A DNA stretch of 64,000 bases from Flavobacterium sp. CFS9 (GTDB lineage Bacteria; Bacteroidota; Bacteroidia; Flavobacteriales; Flavobacteriaceae): assembly GCF_041154745.1 (NCBI RefSeq), contig NZ_AP031573.1, positions 2,976,001-3,040,000 on the forward strand, given 5' to 3'. The position numbers and the translations under genes are program-made. The notes under the pieces are model-generated. The model searched no databases, was not told where the DNA came from, and saw only the letters and a list, made by a program, of their open reading frames with translations. The first letter of the stretch is position 1. Each line of letters starts with the position of its first letter. This document shows positions 7,909 to 14,045 of the stretch, piece by piece.

Positions 7909-8505
7909 CGGGGTGCTGCCTATGCTGAGTATACTAAAACCGGAGACTGGAATGCTGCATCAAATAATGCAGGAATAAGTTTTGGTACGACTGTAAAGAC
8001 CGATTTCGGTTATGATAATTCTAAAAATCATATTTCTGGAGTTGTTCAAAATGAATCTATTGGAAAAACAGTACAAAATAATGCAGCTTTTTATTATAAT
8101 GCTTTAGATGGAATACAGTTTAATGATGGGGCAATAAAACACAGAAAAGATTTTGCGTTGACATTTAAACCAAGTAATGCAAATGCAGAATATTTTGGAT
8201 ACAAAAACGGAAAGTATCATATCAATTTTGATATAACAGATTTTGAAGTTACAAAATCAAATGTACGTGCTTTAACAATTCATGAAGCATATGGTCATGG
8301 AGATATAAACTACGGAGACGATAAGAAAAATCATTATCGAGCATATACGGCAACAATAGACAGTAAATATTGGGAGACAACGACCTATGAATTCAAGCAT
8401 AATCAAGTTCAGAAAATGTGGTCATATTTCTACAATGAAGTAGGTAATCAAAGGATGCGAGAGAAATATATGATAGAATATGATAAATATATTAAAAGAA
8501 GATGA
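7909..8505 (+). pseudogene. 5'-truncated toxin tip with zincin-like HExxxH motif
   Basis: The frame is open from the stop at 7906-7908 to 8505 (198 codons) with no ATG before the conserved part; a TTG at 8158 is only an internal start. The first residues (RGAAYAEYTKTGDWN) resemble a linker from a large Rhs-type protein. The core has HEAYGHG (near 8281), an HExxxH arrangement one residue longer than classical HExxH, then a conserved-looking SKYWETTTYEF and MWSYFYNEVG region. I infer a zinc-dependent peptidase-like toxin tip. The immunity-candidate gene overlaps its stop by four bases (8502). It is either a silent reserve tip or, from TTG 8158, a small expressed protein. Confidence 0.65.
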
Positions 8506-9104
8506 TAAAACAGTTATTAACGCTATTATTATTGATAGTATCAATTGATTCATATTGTTGCGATTGTAAAACTATTTCTAAAGAAGAAGAATATATTAAT
8601 TCTGATTTAATTTTTTTAGGAAAAATTATTACTGTTAACGATAAGTTTTTCGAAATAAAAACATTAGAAGTTTATAAAGGGAAAACAATAAAAAAGATTA
8701 AATCTTATATAAGTGATTGTGGTATTCATCCGCATAAAGGAGAAATATGGCTTTTATATTCAAAAAAAAATGATAAAAATGCGTTTTTTATTAGTACTTG
8801 TGGAAATTCAAGAAGCTTTTCAAAACCATTCATTTTAAATGATGCAAATTTGCCACCACCACCATTATTTGATAGCTCTGTTTCTTTGAATGAATTAAAT
8901 GAAAAAAACTATTTTAAAATTGCTTCATTGCAACTAAGATTAGATATATTAAATTTGAGAGAAAATAAAAGACAAAACGAATTAATAGTTCTTAGAAGCA
9001 GTTGTGAGAGTCTAGAAAATCGAATAGAATTGTTAAAATTGATTCTAGGATCGATAATTATTCTTGTGGTCTTTTTTGTTTTTAGGGGGCTTAAATCCAG
9101 TTGA
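8502..9104 (+). CDS. TIMP/netrin-like exported protein with C-terminal anchor; candidate immunity protein
   Basis: The 200-residue product overlaps the toxin-tip stop by ATGA. Residues 1-18 are a signal peptide, then CCDC (Cys20 and Cys22 as a CxC) and EEEYINSDLIFLGKI, a strand and motif order like bacterial TIMP/NTR-like proteins. Cys73 and Cys100 could pair with the CxC, as in TIMPs, where the N-terminal Cys chelates the target's zinc. A transmembrane helix lies near residues 178-194, so the domain would face the periplasm. Next to an HExxxH tip, an inhibitor role is attractive. The fold call is from motifs, and the exact signal cleavage site is unclear. Confidence 0.65.
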   Translation: MIKQLLTLLLLIVSIDSYCCDCKTISKEEEYINSDLIFLGKIITVNDKFFEIKTLEVYKGKTIKKIKSYISDCGIHPHKGEIWLLYSKKNDKNAFFISTCGNSRSFSKPFILNDANLPPPPLFDSSVSLNELNEKNYFKIASLQLRLDILNLRENKRQNELIVLRSSCESLENRIELLKLILGSIIILVVFFVFRGLKSS

Positions 9105-9452
9105 TTGAAACAAATAGCTCTACAAAGAGTTACTTATGAAAAATTGCGCAAATGTCTTTGACTTTGCGTAGTTTTTTTTGATACTGTAAAATGTAGTTTT
9201 TCTAAAAATCTCAATCGTAAATGTATAGAAATAAATACTGGTTTTAGAAAATACAGTTTATTTCGAATTTGAGTTAAAGTCAGAGGTTTTATGACGTTTT
9301 CGTTTTTTATATTAGATTTTTTTTAAGAAGTTATGCAAAGCCGGAGATATTTGGGTTTTATTTATGAGAATATTTCGAAGAGCGAGGTATTATTGAATGA
9401 GTAATATTTTATAACAGGAATTATATAGTGCCAGAGGGGCGTATCATAGGTT
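9105..9452. other. Intergenic stretch with repeat remnants
   Basis: No credible gene. A diverged hairpin (GCGCAAATGTCTTTGACTTTGCG) occurs at 9142-9165, another remnant near 9333, and the inverted GC-rich arm AGAGGGGCGT at 9433-9442. Confidence 0.55.
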
Positions 9453-9809
9453 TTGGACAATTACAACATTTTCAAAAAAAATAGCGTTATGAATGATGGT
9501 TATGATTTGATTCAGCTTAAGTTGTTGGTAAATGAAGTTTTTGGGATAGATAATATCAATTTGGACACAGTAGTAAATAAACTCCAAACAGTATCAGAAG
9601 ATAATGATCGGTTTATAGTTTTATTTAAGACCAAATTTAAAATAGACATGAATACTTTTAATTATTATGAATATTTTGATGAAGATGAATTTATATTGAT
9701 TTCAATTTTTAGGAGAATCTTTAGAACTAAAAAAGAAAAGAAATCATTAACTGTGGAACATTTGTTATCAATTATAAATAAAGGGGAATGGTTTGAACCT
9801 GATCTCTAA
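9453..9809 (+). CDS. DUF1493-like small protein
   Basis: A small soluble protein: 118 residues from TTG 9453, or 106 from ATG 9489, which I consider equally likely. The order of a helical first half, FKIDMNTFNYYEYFDEDEF and the late LTVEHLLSIINKGEWFEP matches my memory of DUF1493 proteins, with their VDLS-F-YF centre and LT..L..A...G.W end. Members are often near toxin loci or in gene clusters of unknown role. It lies between the toxin/TIMP pair and a repeat copy and is probably another orphan immunity or accessory gene. Confidence 0.6.
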   Translation: MDNYNIFKKNSVMNDGYDLIQLKLLVNEVFGIDNINLDTVVNKLQTVSEDNDRFIVLFKTKFKIDMNTFNYYEYFDEDEFILISIFRRIFRTKKEKKSLTVEHLLSIINKGEWFEPDL

Positions 9810-9870
9810 GTATACCGTTCCCGCTCTACAAAGAGCCTCTTATAAAAAAGCTATGCAAATGTCACTTAAC

Positions 9871-9975
9871 TAGGGAAAACTTCTCATTTTTTAAAATGTT
9901 TAATGATTTTTGGGCAATCTCGTTCTTCGAAAAGTTCTTTGTGAGAAGCTGCACAAATGTCCCTGATTTTGCACT
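9871..9975. repeat. 105-bp dispersed repeat, copy 2
   Basis: Nearly identical to 6118-6222, in the same orientation, 3.75 kb apart. Confidence 0.85.
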
Positions 9976-10002
9976 TGTAATCGAAATTCTAACATAAACA
10001 AT

Positions 10003-10062
10003 AATGCTTTAGATTTCTCTGAAGCGTTGTTCTAGTAACGGGAAGTATTTAAATCCCTAACC
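10003..10062 (-). repeat. Decayed hairpin module
   Basis: ATGCTTTAGA / TCTGAAGCGT with a TTTC loop (10003-10028) is a diverged copy of the hairpins at 2036, 2720, 3970 and 10771. The following AGTAACGGGAAG aligns with the AGTAGCGGGAACAGG start of the antisense tRNA at 11169. Confidence 0.55.
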
Positions 10063-10114
10063 GATTTAGATACTATTATTGTATTATGGGATATGTATCT
10101 TAAATTTCGAGGTT

Positions 10115-10720
10115 ATGCGTATTTTTGTTGCACACATCAATAAGTCATTATACTTTATGAAAGCACGAAAGCGAATAGAAAAGGCAACAGGAATAACTCA
10201 ATTTGATATAACCGGCGATATCATTCCTAAGGTTGGTGCAGGTGGCGTGACTTTTGTAAATATATTAGCTGACTTTGAATATGTCTTAACAAATACTCTT
10301 TTGGACAGAAATATTCATAAAGTTATTGATCATACATTAGACAATGAGCACTTATATCTTACACTAAAAACATGTAACAACGAGTTTAAGATTGAGATAG
10401 ACATATTCACAGGTAAAATATGTTCTATGGTCTGTGAACAGGGTTATCGAGGAAAACTATTAAATGGTTTTGGGATTGGTTCGAGAATTAGTGAAATTAT
10501 AAAAGCTGACAGTAATTTTGGTTTTGATCTCGATCATAGTTTTTTTGTAAGAAGTCCCTTTGACGGATTGGTAATATATGCACCTGTAGAACTTGTTGAT
10601 AAGATCTATAATGCTACAATTGAGGGCAAAGTTATACCTGACTTTAAAATTGAAACTATTGAAATTCTTTCAATGGACTTTGCTAAAGAATACTTCAATG
10701 ACACACTTTTTATTGAATGA
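10115..10720 (+). CDS. Orphan cassette protein, function unknown
   Basis: A soluble protein of 201 residues from ATG 10115, preceded by a GAGG; the frame extends to a TTG at 10079, and ATG 10157 (MKARKRIEK) is another possible start. No signal peptide, membrane helix or known motif is visible. It contains a strand-rich middle (HLYLTLKTCNNEFKIEIDIF) and a C-terminal FKIETIEILSMDF segment. Location among orphan toxin-immunity genes and hairpin modules suggests an immunity-type gene without its toxin. Confidence 0.55.
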   Translation: MRIFVAHINKSLYFMKARKRIEKATGITQFDITGDIIPKVGAGGVTFVNILADFEYVLTNTLLDRNIHKVIDHTLDNEHLYLTLKTCNNEFKIEIDIFTGKICSMVCEQGYRGKLLNGFGIGSRISEIIKADSNFGFDLDHSFFVRSPFDGLVIYAPVELVDKIYNATIEGKVIPDFKIETIEILSMDFAKEYFNDTLFIE

Positions 10721-10770
10721 CAAGAAAAGGATTTATTTAAATTTAATTTGTTATTTGTTTTAAACAGACA

Positions 10771-10794
10771 AAGCTTCAGATTTCTCTGAGGTTT
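10771..10794 (-). terminator. Hairpin following the tRNA remnant
   Basis: AAGCTTCAGA / TCTGAGGTTT with a TTTC loop. In minus orientation it comes right after the tRNA half at 10804-10860, as a terminator would. Confidence 0.6.
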
Positions 10795-10803
10795 TTTTAC
10801 TTG

Positions 10804-10860
10804 TAGCGAAAGCAGGACTCGAACCTGTGTCCGCCGCGGCGGATATGAGCCGAAGAGCTA
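10804..10860 (-). pseudogene. 3' half of a tRNA-Met-like gene
   Basis: On the minus strand the sequence keeps a D-stem-like TAGCTC, an anticodon arm with GGCTCATA (CAT anticodon), a damaged GC-rich variable region, and an intact T-arm ACAGG-TTCGAGT-CCTGC with the acceptor end TTTCGCTA. The 5' acceptor strand is absent. The first TAG of this half is the stop codon of the GIY-YIG gene. It cannot form a tRNA. Confidence 0.75.
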
Positions 10861-11112
10861 TAATTTTTGAATAAGATCTTTGATAAATTCTCTTCCGATT
10901 CCGGTTTTTAGATATTTCTCTCTTTTCATTGCCTCAGATTTAGAATTAAAAAATTCTACATGAATTACTTTCCATGGTCTGAATTTTAGGGTATAACCTT
11001 TTGTTTCAAGAAGATTGTGAGATTTGAATCTTTCAATTAAATTAGAAGCAAAACCGGTATAGGTTTTATTGAACTTTTCTGAATACAGAATGTAAACAAC
11101 GAATTCTTCCAT
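10858..11112 (-). CDS. Small GIY-YIG nuclease-domain protein
   Basis: The 84-residue product is a single GIY-YIG domain: VYILYS (residues 6-11) as the GIY strand, KTYTG (16-20) as the YIG strand, then the helix NLIERFKSHN with the catalytic-type Arg (Arg28), and a late Glu/Lys helix (AMKREKYLKTG). This UvrC-N/YhbQ-like family acts on branched or damaged DNA or as a mobile nuclease. The gene sits between an intact tRNA-Met with its terminator and a tRNA 3' half, and its stop codon lies in the tRNA half. Confidence 0.88.
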   Translation of the reverse strand: MEEFVVYILYSEKFNKTYTGFASNLIERFKSHNLLETKGYTLKFRPWKVIHVEFFNSKSEAMKREKYLKTGIGREFIKDLIQKL

Positions 11113-11137
11113 AATATGAAATTGTTATAAACAAAAA

Positions 11138-11161
11138 AACACCACTTGTTGAAGTGGTGTT
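11138..11161 (-). terminator. tRNA-Met terminator
   Basis: AACACCACTT / AAGTGGTGTT, a perfect 10-bp stem with a GTTG loop, followed in minus direction by a T-run (A-run at 11133-11139). It begins 8 bases after the tRNA. Confidence 0.85.
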
Positions 11162-11169
11162 TTACTTAG

Positions 11170-11242
11170 TAGCGGGAACAGGACTCGAACCTGTGACCTT
11201 CGGGTTATGAGCCCGACGAGCTGCCTACTGCTCTATCCCGCG
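11170..11242 (-). tRNA. Initiator tRNA-fMet (CAT)
   Basis: A 73-base cloverleaf fits: acceptor CGCGGGA/TCCCGCT, D-arm GAGC/GCTC, anticodon stem TCGGG/CCCGA with loop CTCATAA, T-arm ACAGG/CCTGT with TTCGAGT. The mismatched first pair (C1 with T72) and the three G-C pairs at the base of the anticodon stem are initiator hallmarks. The 3' CCA is not encoded. A TTG-N19-TATCTTTG promoter precedes it. Confidence 0.95.
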
Positions 11243-11254
11243 ATGTTTCGGGTG

Positions 11255-11284
11255 CAAAGATACGCCGTTTTTTGAGAAATCCAA
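11255..11284 (-). promoter_or_regulatory. Promoter of the initiator tRNA
   Basis: In minus direction TTG (11284-11282), 19 bases, then TATCTTTG (11262-11255) ends 12 bases before the tRNA. This matches the Bacteroidota TTG / TAnnTTTG consensus. Confidence 0.8.
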
Positions 11285-11331
11285 CGAAAACATTAAAAAA
11301 TGTTTTATTTTCTGTATTGAGTTGATATGAC

Positions 11332-11339
11332 TACCTTTG
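11332..11339 (+). promoter_or_regulatory. -7 box upstream of era
   Basis: TACCTTTG fits TAnnTTTG. It lies 52 bases before the era start. A well-spaced -33 TTG is not evident. Confidence 0.6.
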
Positions 11340-11391
11340 CACCCGAGACCTTTAGGTCAAATGGTCCTCAGTACAATTAAATCATACACAA

Positions 11392-12273
11392 ATGTCACAT
11401 AAAGCAGGTTTTGTAAACATCATCGGGAATCCAAACGTTGGAAAATCAACATTGATGAACGCCTTTGTTGGAGAAAGATTATCGATCATTACTTCAAAAG
11501 CACAAACAACACGTCATAGAATCTTAGGAATCGTAAATGGCGAAGATTTTCAGTTGGTACTTTCAGATACGCCCGGAATTATAAAACCGGCTTATGAAAT
11601 GCAGGAGTCGATGATGAACTTTGTAAAATCGGCTTTTGAAGATGCAGATATTTTGATTTATATGGTCGAAATAGGGGAGCAGGACTTAAAAGATGAAGCT
11701 TTCTTTAATAAAATCATCTATGCTAAAATTCCGGTTTTGCTATTGTTGAATAAAATCGACAACTCCAATCAGGAACAATTAGAAGAGCAGGTTGCTTTTT
11801 GGAAAGAGAAAGTGCCAAATGCTGAAATTTTCCCGATCTCGGCTTTACAGAATTTTAATGTGCCGGAAGTTTTTAGCCGAATTATCGAATTGTTACCGGA
11901 ATCACCTGCTTATTATCCGAAAGATCAATTGACAGACAAACCGGAACGTTTTTTTGTGAACGAGACTATTCGTGAGAAAATCTTATTGAACTACAGCAAA
12001 GAGATTCCGTATGCGGTTGAAATCGTAACAGAAGAGTTTCTGGAAGACGATAATATTATCCGTATCCGTTCGGTAATTATGGTAGAGCGCGATACACAAA
12101 AAGGAATCATTATCGGACATAAAGGTGCCGCTCTGAAAAAAGTGGGAATGGATGCCAGAATAGATTTAGAGAAATTCTTCGGAAAACAAATTCATATCGA
12201 ATTGTACGTAAAAGTGAATAAAAACTGGCGAAGTAATGCCAATATGCTGAAACGATTCGGGTATAATCAATAA
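11392..12273 (+). CDS. era: GTPase Era
   Basis: The 293-residue product has the Era layout. The N-terminal G domain carries G1 GNPNVGKST (residues 12-20), a switch TTRHRI, G3 DTPG and G4 NKID. A C-terminal KH domain carries GIIIGHKGAALKKVG. Era binds 16S rRNA and helps 30S ribosome assembly at the membrane. The length is normal. It is followed by der, another ribosome-assembly GTPase, with its own promoter between them. Start ATG 11392 directly precedes the first strand and leaves no extra N-terminus. Confidence 0.97.
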   Translation: MSHKAGFVNIIGNPNVGKSTLMNAFVGERLSIITSKAQTTRHRILGIVNGEDFQLVLSDTPGIIKPAYEMQESMMNFVKSAFEDADILIYMVEIGEQDLKDEAFFNKIIYAKIPVLLLLNKIDNSNQEQLEEQVAFWKEKVPNAEIFPISALQNFNVPEVFSRIIELLPESPAYYPKDQLTDKPERFFVNETIREKILLNYSKEIPYAVEIVTEEFLEDDNIIRIRSVIMVERDTQKGIIIGHKGAALKKVGMDARIDLEKFFGKQIHIELYVKVNKNWRSNANMLKRFGYNQ

Positions 12274-12486
12274 AGAGTTTTCAGTTTTCAGTTGCAGTTT
12301 TCAGGTTTGTGAGATGTGATACGTGAAATGTGAGATGTGAGATGTAAAATTGAAGCGATGTGTTTTTTCGGAACAATTTCTTATTTATCCGTTTCACATA
12401 TCACATTTTACATTTAACAAATCTCAAGAAAAAAGAACAAAAATCTTAGGTACTTAGAAACTTAGCGACTTAGTCACTTTTTTAAC

Positions 12487-12494
12487 TACCTTTG
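12487..12494 (+). promoter_or_regulatory. -7 box upstream of der
   Basis: TACCTTTG, the same octamer as before era, 96 bases before the der start. Confidence 0.6.
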
Positions 12495-12547
12495 CAAAAA
12501 AATTAAACAAAGCATTTTAGATTATAAGTGATAGATTTTTAAGAACC

Positions 12548-12584
12548 TAAAAATCTAAAATCTAAAATCTAAAATCTAAAATTT
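12548..12584. repeat. AAAATCT heptad tandem repeat
   Basis: Five consecutive, slightly varied copies of a 7-base unit in the der leader. The same unit appears before hemL (62860-62878). Confidence 0.75.
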
Positions 12585-12590
12585 ACACAA

Positions 12591-13898
12591 ATGAATAACA
12601 TTGTTGCGATAGTAGGAAGACCTAACGTGGGGAAATCAACCCTGTTTAATAGGCTGATACAAAGAAGAGAAGCTATTGTAGATTCAGTATCCGGGGTTAC
12701 CCGTGATAGAAACTATGGTAAAAGCGAGTGGAACGGAAAAGAGTTTTCTGTAATTGATACGGGTGGATACGTTCGCGGATCTGATGACGTATTTGAAGGT
12801 GAAATCCGTAAACAGGTAGAACTGGCTATCGACGAAGCCGATGTTATTATTTTTGTAGTGGATGTTGAAGAAGGTATTACACCAATGGATGAAACAGTGG
12901 CCAAATTGTTGCGTAAAGTAACAAAGCCTGTTTTGTTAGCGGTAAACAAAGTAGACAACGCGATGCGTGAGAAAGACGCAGTTGAATTTTACAATCTTGG
13001 TCTTGGAGATTATTTTACTTTCGCTAGTATTTCAGGAAGCGGAACAGGAGATTTATTAGATGCTTTAATTGACGCATTTCCTGAGAAACCGGTTGTTGAG
13101 GTTAAAGAAGATTTACCACGTTTTGCAGTTGTAGGACGTCCGAATGCTGGTAAATCAAGTTTTATAAACGCTTTGATCGGACAGGATCGTTATATAGTAA
13201 CCGATATTGCAGGAACTACCCGTGATGCAATTGATACAAAATTTGACCGTTTTGGTTTTGAATTTAATTTAGTAGATACTGCGGGAATCCGTCGTAAAGC
13301 TAAAGTGAAAGAAGATTTAGAGTTTTATTCTGTAATGCGTTCGGTTCGTGCCATCGAGCATGCAGATATCTGTATATTGGTTATCGACGCAACCCGTGGA
13401 TTTGAAGGGCAGGATCAGAGTATTTTCTGGCTGGCTGAGAAAAACCGTAAAGGAGTTGTAATCTTGGTAAACAAGTGGGATTTGGTAGAAAAAGATACCA
13501 TGTCGACTCGTGATTACGAAGAGAAAATCAAAAAAGAATTAATGCCTTTTACTGATGTGCCAATTTTATTCGTTTCGGCTTTAACCAAACAACGTTTGTT
13601 GAAAGCATTAGAAGCTACAGTTCAGGTTTTTGAAAACAGAAAACAAAGAATTGCTACTTCAAAATTCAACGAATACATGTTGAAAGTAATTGAAGCTTAC
13701 CCGCCTCCGGCAACAAAAGGAAAGTATGTGAAAATTAAATATTGTATGCAGTTGCCAACGCAAACGCCTCAGTTTGTGTTTTTTGCCAACATGCCACAAT
13801 ACGTTAAAGAACCTTACAAACGTTACCTGGAAAATAAAATTAGAGAAAATTGGGATTTCGCAGGAGTGCCAATTGATATTTATATCAGAGAGAAATAA
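12591..13898 (+). CDS. der: GTPase Der (EngA)
   Basis: The 435-residue product contains two G domains in tandem, the mark of Der: first G1 GRPNVGKST at residues 9-17 with DTGG and NKVD, second G1 GRPNAGKSS near residue 182 with DTAG and NKWD. A C-terminal KH-like domain follows, ending in [26 protein letters not shown] sequence. Der is essential for 50S ribosome assembly. A strong terminator follows at 13905. The normal length and motifs leave little doubt. Confidence 0.97.
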   Translation: MNNIVAIVGRPNVGKSTLFNRLIQRREAIVDSVSGVTRDRNYGKSEWNGKEFSVIDTGGYVRGSDDVFEGEIRKQVELAIDEADVIIFVVDVEEGITPMDETVAKLLRKVTKPVLLAVNKVDNAMREKDAVEFYNLGLGDYFTFASISGSGTGDLLDALIDAFPEKPVVEVKEDLPRFAVVGRPNAGKSSFINALIGQDRYIVTDIAGTTRDAIDTKFDRFGFEFNLVDTAGIRRKAKVKEDLEFYSVMRSVRAIEHADICILVIDATRGFEGQDQSIFWLAEKNRKGVVILVNKWDLVEKDTMSTRDYEEKIKKELMPFTDVPILFVSALTKQRLLKALEATVQVFENRKQRIATSKFNEYMLKVIEAYPPPATKGKYVKIKYCMQLPTQTPQFVFFANMPQYVKEPYKRYLENKIRENWDFAGVPIDIYIREK

Positions 13899-13904
13899 AA
13901 GTAA

Positions 13905-13930
13905 AAGTCCTCCTAAAGAGGACTTTTTTT
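13905..13930 (+). terminator. Rho-independent terminator after der
   Basis: AAGTCCTC / GAGGACTT, an 8-bp perfect stem with a CTAAA loop followed by seven T residues. Confidence 0.92.
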
Positions 13931-13952
13931 ATGCCTTGTTGTTAATTCAAAC

Positions 13953-13960
13953 TATTTTTG
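13953..13960 (+). promoter_or_regulatory. -7 box upstream of the outer-membrane barrel gene
   Basis: TATTTTTG fits TAnnTTTG and lies 86 bases before ATG 14046. Upstream TTG triplets exist, but the spacing is short. Confidence 0.45.
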
Positions 13961-14045
13961 CAATCATACTATTTGACCGAATGTTTCGTTCATAATAAAC
14001 CTTTTAGCTCTTATGGAGTCTTACTGTCTCAAACGAACCATTTTC

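Larger units (their letters stand above)
12274..12590. other. Intergenic stretch between era and der with short repeats
   Basis: Contains GTGAGATGTGAGATGT-type repeats (12310-12350), ACTTAG repeats (12450-12475), the der promoter box and an AAAATCT heptad array. No gene is seen. Confidence 0.6.

Noticed and set aside
10804..10860. Second functional tRNA-Met
   Set aside because: The 5' acceptor strand is absent and the variable region is disrupted.
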